Assembly: GCA_019055375.1 (NCBI GenBank)
Contig: JAHQIW010006155.1
Span: forward strand, 18,836-82,835
Direction of reading: 5' to 3'
Length of the DNA stretch: 64,000 nt
Source: Parelaphostrongylus tenuis
Lineage: Eukaryota; Nematoda; Chromadorea; Rhabditida; Metastrongylidae
Part shown: positions 19,772 through 31,159 of the stretch, one piece after another
How the letters are laid out: every line of letters starts with the position of its first letter
How positions within the stretch are numbered: the stretch's first letter is position 1
The notes under the pieces: model-generated
Seen by the model: the letters and a program-made list of their open reading frames with translations, nothing else
Told to the model about the DNA's origin: nothing
Databases searched by the model: none
Program-made: the position numbers and the translations under genes

Positions 19772-20616
19772 ATCTTTTATATTCTTGAACGTCAAGGTAT
19801 TAGCGCGCTCCTTCCTTATGAAGTAATCTCAGGAATTTTAGGCCAAGTTCGTACTCAAATCACCTACAAACCAACGAGTTGCGAAATGGTTGTAAGCCTA
19901 GAGATGATGAGTGGGTCTTCATTATGGAGCAACTACTTGAATGATTGCAGGCAAAATAACAGCCACTTGAATAGCGCAAATGTGTTCATGAAATCCCAAA
20001 TGAAAAATAAACAAGCAATAATTAGGGAACTACTAGAAGATGTCTTAAATTATAATGAAAGCTATCCAAGCGGCACGGAAAGTGGAATTTTCAACTTGAT
20101 GCTATTCTCGAACAATTCTCTCATCTCTTCCTGAGAATGATATTGCATTTTGTGGGCCACGTTGAAAGGTCATAAAACTAGAATAAAATTGACGCTCTAA
20201 ACTGCTTTCAACTTACTCTATTTCATACTTTAATGGAAGAATATGTTTTCTAAGCCTCAAAGTTTCTCGCAGCCGCAGAAGATGATGTATCAAACTGTAT
20301 AATTGTCGGCAACACAGTGACGGAAATTTGTGCTGGAAAGAAGGCCAATAAATGTGATTTGGCAGCAAATCATGTAAATATAACGCTTGTACCAATAATC
20401 ACACTTCATTATCAGGAGCACTCTCGGTTTGAACTGCCTTCGTCCTTGTAAAAGTTCGCATTCAAAGGAAAAAATTGCTAGACCACAGACATCATCATGG
20501 CGAATTGGTCGAAAGCGATGTGGCAAAATGTAATGAACAGAGCTATGCGAGTATTGACGTCGGATCCATTTGGATCGCACTTCTTAGCGGCAAATGGCAT
20601 AATTGGCGGAAGTTGA
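19772..20616 (+). pseudogene. secreted nematode protein family, copy B, 5'-truncated
   Basis: Exon 3 begins at 19772 after CAG (IFYILERQGISALLPYEVIS). Exon 4 is about 20279-20426 (NCIIVGNTVTEIC), and exon 5 is 20482-20616 (TTDIIMANWSKAMWQNVMNR... to TGA). No signal-peptide exon or exon 2 exists upstream; a PLE end at 19680 takes their place. Exon 4 has a frame break against copy A: the segment that should read TNNHTSLSGALS is in another frame. It is not functional as a secreted protein. Confidence 0.75.
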
Positions 20617-20809
20617 AGTATCTATGATGTATTTGTAACAAATGTTTTTGTTTTAACCGATATTTGCAGCACCGACAAAGTTATGTCAAATCACATAAGC
20701 ATCGATTAGTCGATGTATTACCATAATGGAAAGAGCACAATGTGATGGTATCACACTGGGTGTTTTTCTGCACGAAGCAACTGAGAAAGGTAAAAATATA
20801 AAACCACAT

Positions 20810-21030
20810 GAACTCTCTGCATAAAGTTGGAGAAGAGGTTCGGCACTTTTTTGTTATCAGAGAAGGCTCACTGAGGGGGTTTTTTGCTGGACAAAAAATC
20901 GTCGGTATACAAAGATATGCGATACAAGAACTTCAAGGGCGACCACCTAAACGTTGGACGGACCTGCTCGTTAAAAGAATCAAGGAGCTGTACTCCGCGC
21001 TGCCGATACTTTTCAGATCACGATAAGACA
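20810..21030 (+). mobile_element. RTE C-terminal fragment
   Basis: The frame contains GRPPKRWTDLLVKRIKELY, the conserved end of RTE reverse transcriptases, equivalent to GRPLTRWSDFF in copy 1. Upstream and downstream similarity is lost. Confidence 0.65.
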
Positions 21031-21179
21031 CTTGCAGAACTGCTGCGTTTAAATTAGAAAACCGTCACAGATGGCTATCGCTTAGCAAAAGGACAAACAA
21101 ACATGTTCTGGAGTCCGCACAATTAGTGAAGACGAAATACGCCGTTCAAATGCACTTGACTTTGGCTATCAAACAATTG

Positions 21180-21268
21180 CCAACAATTTTTATTATACCT
21201 TTATTTCGAGTGCTTTATTAAGACCACGCTCAAATTTCAATATATCCTTTCATTATTATTTGAGCCAA
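21180..21268 (-). mobile_element. alpha element fragment
   Basis: TTTCGAGTGCTTTATTAAGA, CCACGCTCAAATTTCAATAT and CCTTTCATTATTATTTGAGC match the 15-kb alpha copies. No ribozyme is included. Confidence 0.75.
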
Positions 21269-21639
21269 AAAAAATCTTACCATAGGAAAAATACGATCTT
21301 ACCAAAGGGGTCGAGCAGGGCGAAAGTAGCTAAAAAAAACCGTGGTCCATCCAATTCTCCTTCGCATACCATAGCTATGAACAAAGGATTCAAATGATTG
21401 AAAAGAATGGCATGGTAAATGGAATTTTGTCTTGGCTGGAAATACCGTTTCAGGTTGTGTCATTTTCTCCAAGCCTGTCTCCGGAAGCTATATTTTTGTA
21501 CCCATTGGAAGTGTATATCTGCTGAGCCAGTTTTAGAAATTATACCTTCTCCTCTCTTCCTGTACACACATTAGATTCTGCGTGGAAAATGTCTTTTGCA
21601 ACAGCTTTCAAAAAATGGCTATTATTACAAGCACAAATA

Positions 21640-22200
21640 GGGCGTCTATATTTAACATGTTTCGAACAACATCCACTGTGTACATACAAGAGAAGAAAGT
21701 AGAATTACCAAATTTGACTCGCCAGATAGACTTAACCGACAAGCACAGAGCTACACTAAGCACCCCGCTACGCCTGCACATGACAAGAACACATAGAGAT
21801 CGATTTCAAAGTAGAAATCACCGTTATGGCACTAGATATAACCTCAGCACATGTGATTTTGGAAGCATTTTGGACATACAAGCATAAACCACAGGTAGGA
21901 ATGTCTCTTTATCACAAGTGATTATGGCAGACTATATGAGACTAGTACTTTGATGTCAAAGATACATTCGCATTCCATGCGACCGCTGCACGCTTGGAAC
22001 TGGGCAACTTAGTAGATCGGTGAGTAGGTTCAGAAAGCAGTTATAGACTGATGCCGCGGTGCATCCAGATTCGGTGATCTTTTCCAGTTTGAGCATTGGA
22101 GATAACTGGCCAACTGGACTGTGGATAATTTGGTATTTTCAGGCCCGGTGGGAAGGAGAAAGTGCGGAAAGGTCATCTTATCGAATAAATCGTGCACTGC
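21640..22200 (+). mobile_element. PLE C-terminal and 3' fragment
   Basis: TPLRLHMTRTHRDRF and, in another frame, ILEAFWTYKHKPQVGMS match the PLE segment after GIY-YIG (consensus LEAFWI...NPKMNR). The 3' block GGTGAGTAGGTTCAGAAAGC follows and a very decayed ribozyme region lies near 22145-22185. Confidence 0.5.
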
Positions 22201-22789
22201 GACAACCACGCTTTTGGCTTACTTAGTGAAGACGAAGAGTTATTGAAGAACGCCGAGGATAGTATATAGTCGATATTGGTGAATATTACTCACAGTTTAT
22301 TGCGTATAAGAGTACCTATTTACTTGTGTGAGATGACGTTTTAACCTGCTTGAAGATTAGACGGCTAAATGGATTGCAGATGGGAGCTGATGCTGCTGGT
22401 GCTTAAACCAAATATTCAAATATAATGCGAAATATGGATTTCTTTGTACAGACACTCTCCCACTTTCCATGTCGCTCGAACTTGATATCAAGAAGCCTCA
22501 AGGTTTTTCACGACGATGTTTTTACTCACAACGCAAGCCTCTGCCGGCTACATCAAAACCGCCACCGTTAGTCTCTTTGCATGTAATCTCACACGAGTGC
22601 TTGTTCGACTTTTTTGACTTCTCGTCTAAGTTTTCTTTTATACGAGCATGAATTAGTTTATGCCAGTGTGAAGAAAAAATCTCCAGTTGAATAACAATAT
22701 ACCCAATAATGTGAAGTGCTGTGCAAAAGCATTTGCGCCGGCAGGAATTCGAACCTGATATCACTCTTTCCGGGAACGTGTGCTGAACC
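22201..22789. other. unassigned spacer
   Basis: No element recognised. PLE sequence shared with the 57.8-kb block begins at about 22790. Confidence 0.4.
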
Positions 22790-23300
22790 GAGAGTTACGC
22801 CAAATAATAGTAGCAACGAGAACGACGTTGTTTCAAACTTAGACGAGAAGATCCTTTGAAACTACCTTCTATAAAGAATGATTTAAGCAAAGTTATAAAA
22901 AGCCGATCAAGAAACAGTGGTCTGCAATATTTGGTAAGAATCATAGAAATTCCTCTTGTTAACTTACAGCGCCAGTTGGTTCGAAACCGCTTGTAGACCG
23001 TTTTGTGTAAGAATGAAAACTGTGTAAGAATGTATGCCCTAATGGTAGAGAAGGAGATTGCATAAGTCGAGTGCAGTTATACCTGATCTCGTTAACAGCA
23101 TGCGATGACGAATACATTGGCGAGGTAGGAAGACCACATTGGATCCGCGTCAAAGAACACTTAGATGGGAAAGACAACAGCAAAGCAAGTAAGCTTTTGA
23201 GGGCACACAGAGTGGAAAAAACATAACGATACGGCTTTTGATGTGGTGGTGAAATTTTTGGGGCAGGAGTCAAGAACATCAAGAGAGAGAGAATACCTAC
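22790..23300 (+). mobile_element. PLE GIY-YIG fragment
   Basis: ACDDEYIGEVGRPHWIRVKEH (23098-23160) contains the YIG motif, catalytic-Arg region and Glu-His of a PLE GIY-YIG domain; the GIY half upstream is frame-shifted. A deletion near 23285 joins it to the start of the next PLE unit. Confidence 0.75.
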
Positions 23301-26300
23301 TCAGTGTAAGTTTTGAATAAAGAAAAGGACAGTTTGTGAGAAATTTTACATTTTTTTCAATCATGCCAATGCTTAGAGATAGTCAGACTTTTGAGTCTTT
23401 TGCGCAATGTTTCAGAAAATCCTAAGAGATCTTGTAATACTGCTACCTCAAAATGAATGGATAAACCGTCTCCTTTATTAATTTTTGAAGTGATTAGAAA
23501 TTAAATTTAATGATGGACGTCCTTCGATCTCCTATACGTCAGCAATTGATTATCACTCCGATTGCACAGCGGGCCACCGTGGTGATATCATTTGGGTCGA
23601 TTTATCATCCGACGGAAAAAGCGCTACTCTTTTTGGGAATGCTACAGGTAAACTTAGGTTCTGATAATTTTGAAAGTTTTTCGAAAAGACCCTTCAATGC
23701 AAATATCGTTGCCTGTTGCATAAATACATTAGCGAAGCGCATTGGTAGGCACCAAATTGTGCTATCAGCTGCTCAAACGATTGAAGTGATGCTCAATAGA
23801 ATCACTGATTGTTCGTTAGTAATCTAACAATCCCGCAATTAGTCAACAGAAGAAGTCATTCGCCAATTCGCATAATTATCAGTCAGAGAACAACGGCTTG
23901 GACTTGTTTTTTGCGGAGAATCTTTCACTCAGGGTTCTACAGAGGAGTTGTAATATAAGGCTTTTGGGCTCCTATTTGAGTTACATGACAGATGTGGTAG
24001 AAAAAGACAAATTTTTATGCTGATTAGCTGAATAAGCAGGCCGTGTCGCAGCAATCTAGTAATGTATTAGTTCCGTGTTTAGCTCAGCTATATTATTGTC
24101 CCGAAAAACAGCTTTGCTGCAGAATTCTTTGAATTTCGTAGACAGTACTACTGCGCTACGTCGTCGAATTTCAATAGATCTCGAGAATTTTAAAGAATAA
24201 CTTTACTAGTTTTGTCGAATTCACACAGCTTAGGTGATATAAAAATGCATGCTGAGTGTAGAATTGATTTTATCTTCACTGTTGCAACGCTCTAAGAAGC
24301 AATTTTTAAAAGCTAAGGACAGTATTGAAAATTCTTAGTTCAAGTTATTGGATGACTATTGGAAGTTTCTGGGAATTTCGAAGATGCGCATGTAATGTGA
24401 AGCGCGATCTTATTTTAGCTGCCGTAATGCCCTGAGAAGGCCAATCAAAACGCTATAGTACTAAAGTTGAGCTAAGGAATATACTAATTGTCTCAGAAAA
24501 GCGAAAGCGTCTTGTCTTCAAAAAGTTTAAAAATGTATCCTAACTACCGAGTACTTTTTTGTCAAAATTCATGTAAACAAAATTGTTATTCAAAGTCACT
24601 TTATGTACGATGATGTACTGTGATTACTACTTCGATCTCGGAGCATTTCATCGCACTCAATTTATCTCATTGCGACGATCGCAAGGGCCATGATTGCAAG
24701 CAAAACATCTACCTCGGAAGCTCAACGTAAATCATTGTGGTTTTGTTGTAGGCGAGGCAGCCGTGAAAACAGGAGACGTCATGGCTATTAATATTCATGA
24801 CATCCTTATGCAAGCCATCACCAAAATACTTAAAAACCCAAAGCAAACTTTAATAAGGATAGTAGCTATTTGAAAAAGCGAAACTTCAACCTACAGCTTT
24901 ACGTATCCTGTTTTTCGAAAAAGCCTTTTTTTTGACGCTTGCTACAGGAGGAGATTTTACTGCGTTGCAGAAGTGCGCATTTTCTCAGCGGATTAGAGCT
25001 CCTTCTTCGGACTACCAGTAAACATTTGAGAGCATAGTCGTTTCTGGCAAAAGGAGAACAAGATTGATTCAGACGTACGTTAAAAGAGTGTTTTTGACCA
25101 CTTCACGGGGTGGTAGGAGGCGGTGCAAGGGGGATGTGGCCGCTTTCACACGGTCGTCGATCAATTCACGCATTTGCTGGTGGCATATTTCCCTGCTGCA
25201 CTGCATAGAAACAGTTTTTCCAAAAATAAGCACACCGTGGAATCAACAACAATACGCTATGGAATGATTACTAACTGTCCCAAAGATAGAACTCTGTCCA
25301 GCCATTGTAAAGTGCAAAACTTTTATTTTTCCTAGAGCGCTGACAAAGAGAGTTTCCAAAAAACAAACATATCTTTGAGCTCTTCGAAACTTGTGCTATC
25401 TAAAAAATACTAGCATTCTAACTAAGAAGTTTTGTTCTAGAATATAATCGAGATGAGAAAAAAACACGTGGCTTTGTAGAACATAATTTTATTTATCAAT
25501 TTTGCTCCACTATAAGAGGATGTTTTGAAGAACCTGCCTTCGAAAGAACCTTCTTTGAGTTCTTCGAAACTTGTGCAATCGAAGAAATACTAGCACCTTG
25601 AGCAAGAAGTTTGCCCTGAAAAATATAAGCGAGATAAGAAAAGAATACGTGGCATTGTAAAGCATAATTTTAATTATGGATTTTTGCGCCATTATAAAAG
25701 GGTGTTTTGAAGAACCGGCTATGTGGGGCTCTAGCCTGAAATTTAAGCTTTCAAAAGATTACTAAGACTCTTATAAAAACTTTTTCTCCAGCGAATGAGA
25801 TCACCTTTTCCCTTGTTTTCTTGTGATCAGGAAGAGGTGAAATTTGTTGCAGAATTACATATTGCATCTCCATGTGGATTGGTATTAAAGTGCTGAGAAT
25901 GCGAAGATTTCTCTAAATCTACTCCTTTGGTGGGATTCTCCAACTCAGATTCCAAATATCACATGGAGGAAATGGATAACCTTATTGAATCATCAGCTTT
26001 TCTTCAACAAATTTATGAGCGCTAAATATCGCCGAATAAGCAGCACTATGTCGGTTTGACTGAATTGCTAAGCGACGAGGAGTTTCACCGTGACGTTCTT
26101 TATCCGCATTCAATTAGACACACTGCTTAATCAAAGATTATGACTAAATAGGAAAATAACATCATCATTGTTTTCTATGAATGTTAAATGTTAAAGAAGT
26201 TGAGTTGAAGAACAGAATGTTGTTATTCAGCAGCTGAAACATTACGGCAGCCACTGAACTATATCAAGTTCAGCAATTGCTCTTACTTTGTTGAACTTTG

Positions 26301-27200
26301 AAAGTCGTTTTCCATTTAACCGCGGTATGCTTAATCTACATTATCTCTGGTTATCTATGTAGCACAGCTTCAGTAAAAAGGGCAATTGAGCTCTGTAACA
26401 TGTTTGAAGAAATTTGCTTAATTGCAGCCATGTCATCCACATTACTCCTTCGGGAAATTTCGATAATTTAGAGGTATCATGCCCTCCGAAATCATCATAC
26501 CACTTCTTTAATTATGAGCACTAATTTCGTATGAAAGTGAGTGAAGTTGTGAGGCTCTATAAATTTTTTGTGGCATTCCTAGAAAATCGACCTAGCACAG
26601 TACGTCCTCAAGTAGTTTAGAATAGCTTATATGATCGTCTGTGCAAAACAGAGAGATAAATTTTCTCAGCGGGAATTCGAAACTACTTGGGCTTTTATAT
26701 AATACGCCTAAATTATCGTGAAAGACGGGTGGTGAAGAAATTTACGATATGTGCATATCATGTTATGCCCTTTCAAAAGAGCATCCAAATAGACGGAATC
26801 CTGAAGAAATGCTCCTGTAGTTGAGCAGAGTGCAGGACTGAGCAAAGGGGAGAGTGTCAGGCTATTATTCTTGTACAGCCTTACCTCAGATTCATTTTCT
26901 TCACTCTGATTATTGTTTAATGCTTATAGTGTTTAAAGAACACAGGGGTGACCTTTTCCCATTTGAGGAATTAGGCAGTGGACTTCCGATAATAGGTAGA
27001 GTTTTGAAACCATCTTCTATATTTCTTGATTAGAATGTAGGATATTCACTGAGTAATTAGTGCTGTCGCCTCTGTTGCAATTCACTAGAGCCACGTAGGC
27101 AACTTGGTGCCAGAATTACCTTTAGCCAACTGTTTCTTAAACATCGTTTCTAAGCTCTGATATAATCTTAAATACTTTTACTTTTCTCGATATTTTATGC
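23301..27200 (+). mobile_element. second PLE unit, interior unrecognised
   Basis: It opens with the PLE start region (TTTTTTTCAATCATGCCAAT... TAGTCAGACTTTTGAG, about 23348-23395), equivalent to the ORF start at 55735. After about 70 bases, recognisable PLE coding is lost and 3.5 kb of non-coding repeat follows, which is shared with 58780-62250. A 105-codon open frame at 23510-23827 is broken in the partner copy, so it is probably not a gene. The part 24900-25740 belongs to a dispersed repeat also seen near 29.4, 39.1 and 54.1 kb. Confidence 0.5.
25373..25735 (+). repeat. tandem duplication, two units of about 180 bp
   Basis: Both units run from CTTTGAG(C/T)TCTTCGAAAC through GAAATACTAGCA or AAAATACTAGCA, AGAAGTTT and ACATAATTTTA or GCATAATTTTA to GTGTTTTGAAGAACC or ATGTTTTGAAGAACC. 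The partner copy at 60710-60880 has one unit only, so the duplication postdates the split of the two blocks. Confidence 0.8.
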
Positions 27201-27860
27201 TCCCCTCTTTAGAGCTACACACGCCATAGCCACCCTATACACTAGGAAAGAAGAGACGCAGAATGACAAGTCCTGATAAAACGAAATGTTGCTCCTCTCT
27301 TGTACAGTTGATAGCTCATGGCTGTCAAGCGTGCGACGACGAATACAACACCAAGATAGGCCACCTCGTATCCGTGTAATGAAGCACTTAGACAATAAGG
27401 ATAAATTTTTTTCAACAAATGTTCTATTAGCACTACCAGATGATCTGTGACCAGAGGCGCTGAAGTACTTTTAACCATTCTCTCACAGGAACGTAAAACT
27501 TCAAAGTGAGAATTTTTTAAACCGCGTTGGATCTGTACGACTAATCCAAATTAGAATAAAAAAAATGAGTGGATAATTACTACTTGTAATTTCGCGTCGT
27601 ATCTCACGGCGATTTTTATGCATATGAGTTGAGCACGCATCTCGCCCATGTAGTACTCAGTGCAGTCGATCTACAAAGTCAGCTGGTGGGTGATATGCAC
27701 TGAAACGGTGAGTATTCTGTTGAAGATGATTACTATTCATTCAAAATTTGCGCATTCCGTTACATCCGCTTTGGTCATGAAAGTGTTTAGCAGAGCAGAT
27801 TGCACTTCACTTTGACTCTCGCAAGCTCTGAAGAAGACGAGTCGCCAAAAGGTGTGCCAC
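27200..27860 (+). mobile_element. PLE 3' part, strongly decayed
   Basis: GIY-YIG remnants (a CGACGACGAATACAACACC region near 27340), a conserved-tail relic (TAATCCAAATTAGAATAAAA), the GAAACGGTGAGTATTCTG block and a beta relic at 27823-27858 occur in the order seen in the 18.9-kb PLE. The equivalent in the other block is 62280-62932. Confidence 0.6.
27823..27858 (+). ncRNA. beta hammerhead relic
   Basis: AGCT, CTGAAGA, AGACGAGTCGCC, AAAAGG. The CTGANGA half is kept, but GAAAC has become AAAAG. Confidence 0.5.
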
Positions 27861-28184
27861 TGCAACTATATATTGCACTGTCAGTATTGCAATCAGTGAG
27901 CCCGTCTGCTATGTTCTCTATACATGCAAATGCATTTCGTGCTTCCAGCCAATTATACGAGTGATAAAAGTGAAGGTGCGCGGAGAAGTGAAACATAATT
28001 TTGTTTCGGATTTTACAGCGTCATAAAGGGTCTATCTAAAAAATCTGACCACGTGCGGCGCTAGTTGGAGATCTTAGCTCTCAAATAATCACTAATACTC
28101 TTTATGAAATGTTCTTGTCTTGCTAAAGTAATATTTTAAAAGAAATCTGTGCTACTGAACGTAAATCCACAATCTGACATTTCC

Positions 28185-28224
28185 GGACTCTGAAGAAGGC
28201 GAGTCTTGCCGAAACATTAACCAT
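28185..28224 (+). ncRNA. beta hammerhead, core kept
   Basis: GGACT, CTGAAGA, A, GGCGAGTCTTGCC, GAA, ACAT, T, AACC. Core CTGANGA and GAA are intact and stem II GGC/GCC forms. Stem I is weak because of ACT in the 5' strand, where AACC would call for GGTT. The partner at 63259 is similar. Confidence 0.6.
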
Positions 28225-28924
28225 TGGATAATATTAATTTGCTGTATTGTTACACTGCGCTACTATATTGCGCTGCATTGGCCGCTGGTCAATAAACGCT
28301 AGTGTTACCAACTCGGAACAGCTCAACAGGAAAATACGACTGAGTTATGATGTTCACCATAGATACCTACCGCTGATTTTGGACGTCTTCGTCTTCTTCT
28401 AACTTAAACGTTAGCCGAGTCAGATTTTTTGACCTAGCGCTATCAACTAGACAAAGAAATCGCAATAGACTGATAATGCGATGTTTAATAGATAGTCGGC
28501 TTTCAACACGTAGCATAATACTAGCATCGACATCCTATGAAATAATATCGTAGAGTCACACTAAAGAATGCTGATTGATATGCAGAGCACTTAGGCAGAA
28601 GTTTGAACTCACTTCTCACCAGTACCAAGAGCGCGTGGTGTCAGTATATAAGCAAGGCCACCGCTCTTCTATCAGACTTTCTCCGACATAACGCATCGTG
28701 GCCGACTGCAAGTTAGGTGAGTTTGGGTGTTCTAAATTATTCTCATTGGTATATCTGTGTGCAGAATGTTTGAGGTTACAAGTGTACTATGCAGTAAAAG
28801 ACTCAATTGAGGGCTACCTTAAAAGAAATGACGGCGTTTCGAAATTGAGTGCGAATTTGTCAAATGCTTGCTAATACTCATATCGACTGTGAGTCCATTT
28901 GGTCTTCTTTTATGTACAGCGCTT

Positions 28925-29010
28925 TTCGTCGCCTGTTTCACCTGCCGTCTCGTTGATCGTCGAGTGTTTCGGGCGGACATCAGCAACACTCCCATTTTCT
29001 CCTGCCGCGT
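28925..29010 (-). mobile_element. RTE 3'-end fragment, minus strand
   Basis: On the minus strand: CACTCGACGATCAACGAGAC, GGCAGGTGAAACAGGCGAC, preceded by AATGGGAGTGTTGCTGATG. It matches the end of RTE copy 1 and sits exactly where the 6-kb direct repeat stops. Confidence 0.75.
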
Positions 29011-29369
29011 TCAAGAGTAGACCAGTGGCATCTGCTCAGTCTAAGGAATCGTTGAGCATCACAACCTTTTTCTAAGCGAATGTGAAGAGATCGAACCATC
29101 GTGTGAATGGTCCCTAAGTAGAGCGCTTGATGTCCCGAGAAAACTACCCCGTAGGGCTCTCGTCCATCGACTGAAAAATTTTATCCCACATATCAAACAG
29201 CCAACGGGTCGATCAAATGGTTCTGCCCCCGGTCTCATGGACTAGACGATAAGCAAACCCGCTGAAAATGTAAAACTCGGTCTCGTTTTTCTTGCTAGAG
29301 ATATTACCATAAAATAGCACAGCTTTGGAATCACTGGTACTCACGCTATCGAATGATTACTTTTACTTT

Positions 29370-29720
29370 TACTTTAAAGTTTGATGAAATAGCTATGTCC
29401 GGCAAGGTGCAGAGCAGAAATCCTTTTTTCCTCCTAGAGCGTTATCACAATTGCATTTACCAAAATTGAATAAGTTTTTGAGAACTTGTGCTATCGAATG
29501 AGTATTAGCCCTTTGAAGAAGGAGTCATGTCTAGCGAAATATAAGAGAGATAAAAGAAAACACATGACCGTGTAAAACATAATTTTACTTTGCATTTTAC
29601 AGCGCTGTAAAAGGGTCTTTTGAAAAACTGGCCCATGCAGCTTAACCAAGGATTTGAGCTTTTAAGCGATTACTAACACTCTTATGAAAAATTTTTTTCG
29701 AGCATATGAGGTCGAGTGTT
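29370..29720 (+). repeat. dispersed non-coding repeat
   Basis: Shares AACTTGTGCTATCGA, GTAAAACATAATTTTA, AAAGGGTCTTTTGAAAAACT and ACTCTTATGAAAAA-type blocks with 24900-25740, 39050-39620, 54120-55060 and 60180-60950. The class is unknown. Confidence 0.6.
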
Positions 29721-29789
29721 TATATTGTAGTCTAATATATAAGGTGTTCCAACTTCTCAGGAGTTCGAAGAATCCAAAATTGTAGGGAG

Positions 29790-30752
29790 TTATCAATGGC
29801 ACTTTCTAACGATTTTGGAGACTTCACGACCAAGACATCGCCATTTTACAAACATTGTCACCGTCAAGTGAGAAGAAGGGTTAGGCAAGACGATACAATT
29901 TTGCCAAAAGTATTACTGCCACCCTCTAAAATTCATGCGTACATTAGAATGAAGCGATATGAAAGTGAAATTGGGCGGTCGACAATTAAATCATCTTCGC
30001 TTCGCTGATGATATGGTCCTCATAACACCAAGCATTGACCAAGTGGAACGGATTTTGACCGATTTTGACAACGCCTGTGGAAAGATTGGCCTCCAACTAA
30101 ATTTAACGAAAACGATATTCATGAGCAACGGATGAGTTTTGATTGCCCCATTCACGCTCAACGAATCGAACATCTCCGAATGCTCCAATTACGCCTACCT
30201 AGGTCGTTAAACCAACATGATGATCGATCTAGCTCCAGAGTTGAGCAGGAAGAAACGAGCGGCTTGGAGAACTTTTGAGAGCGTCAGGGATGTAGCGGGA
30301 GAGGATAAAAAAAAATCCGATTCCGTGGCCACCTTTGCAACTCGGCGGCCATTCCTGTACCAACGCATGGAGCGCAAGCCTGGTCGCTACGTATGCAGAA
30401 TGAAAGATCACTACGCCTTATCGAACGCAGAGTCGTAAGGTCGCTGCCAGAATTGTCCCGTATCTTGCAAATGAAAGAAAGCCGGACACGTAATGCACTT
30501 CAGGGCAACCGATGGACGAGAGCAGTTATCAACTTTATTACTCAGAATATTCAGCGCCCTACAAAAAGATTACCTACCTTAAGGCCCGATTCTTCACGAA
30601 GAGTATAAAAGAATGAAATGATGCTCAACGAATACCTCGAGCGAGGAGGGCCCACTGGGCTACTCTGGCCTACTATAGGGAAAATGGAAGTGTTGGTGGA
30701 GACCGCTGGAGTCGCTTGACGATCAATAGGGAGACAGTTGATACAGGTAAAC
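29790..30752 (+). mobile_element. RTE, 5'-truncated RT fragment
   Basis: Begins at the ELYKDFTT region of the RT (GDFTTKTSPFYKH), then GVRQGDTIS as RRVRQDDTILPK, LRFADDMVLITP in a second frame (FADD near 30003-30014), LAPELSRKKRAAWRTF, WTRAV and the 3' end with GTTGATACAGG near 30735. Several frames and a stop inside YLGR show it is dead. It is of the same family as copy 1. Confidence 0.85.
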
Positions 30753-30869
30753 TGATGAATTGGTATCGCATGCAATATGCATCAATTCTGACCAATTCAT
30801 TGTCTTTTTTCGATTGCTGGGGAGTGTCGTATGTAGAGAAAAATATCGAAATTCAAAGACATATTTTGA

Positions 30870-31150
30870 AATCTTACTTTAATAATACCAGCCGCAATCT
30901 ATCAACTGAAAAGTGGTGGCAACATAATGTCATTGTACATTGTGCTATCATCACATACGGCGTCCCTCCTTGCCACAGTGCAGGGCTTAATGTGGAGCGC
31001 GGATCACTGACGAGAAGGGCGAGACTTCCGAAACACGTGGGTATGGCTCTGGTGTGCCAAAACTCGGGTGAGGTTTTGAATATCGTCAAAAAATTATATC
31101 GATATTATTGTGAGGTCTTTAAAAACAGTCGATTCCATGGATCAGTTTTA
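30870..31150 (+). mobile_element. delta hammerhead element, plus strand
   Basis: Shared blocks with 41150-41345, 49165-49400 and 54665-54780: CCAGCCGCAATC, ATGTCATTGTACATTGTGCT, ATCATCACATACGGC and a hammerhead-like core. It lies directly behind an RTE tail. No coding is recognised. Confidence 0.6.
31001..31050 (+). ncRNA. delta hammerhead-like motif
   Basis: CTGACGA, GAAG-GGCGAGA-CTTCC, GAA, ACACGTGG, G, TATGGCTC. The core and stem II are good, but position 17 is G (not allowed) and the stem I 5' strand does not pair. Probably inactive. Confidence 0.55.
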
Positions 31151-31159
31151 TAAAATCGT

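Larger units (their letters stand above)
22790..28925 (+). repeat. 6-kb direct repeat, copy 1 (partner 57808-64000)
   Basis: Matching blocks occur in the same order throughout: GAGTTACGCCAAATAATAGT at the start, GACGAATACATT, GTTTCAGAAAATCCTAA, GATCGCAAGGGCCATGATTG, CGGCAGCCACTGAAC, GTTAGCCGAGTCAGATT and GACGGCGTTTCGAAATTGAG near the end. Divergence is moderate with many indels. Copy 1 lacks the PLE end and beta ribozyme seen at 58290-58630 and has an extra tandem duplication at 25373-25735. It ends where an RTE fragment is inserted at 28925. Confidence 0.85.

Noticed and set aside
23510..23827. 105-codon frame in the 6-kb repeat
   Set aside because: The matching DNA at 58850-59165 is interrupted by frameshifts, so there is no sign of selection for coding.
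25373..25735. CRISPR-like direct repeats
   Set aside because: Only two long, diverged units without regular spacers in a eukaryotic repeat; a tandem duplication.
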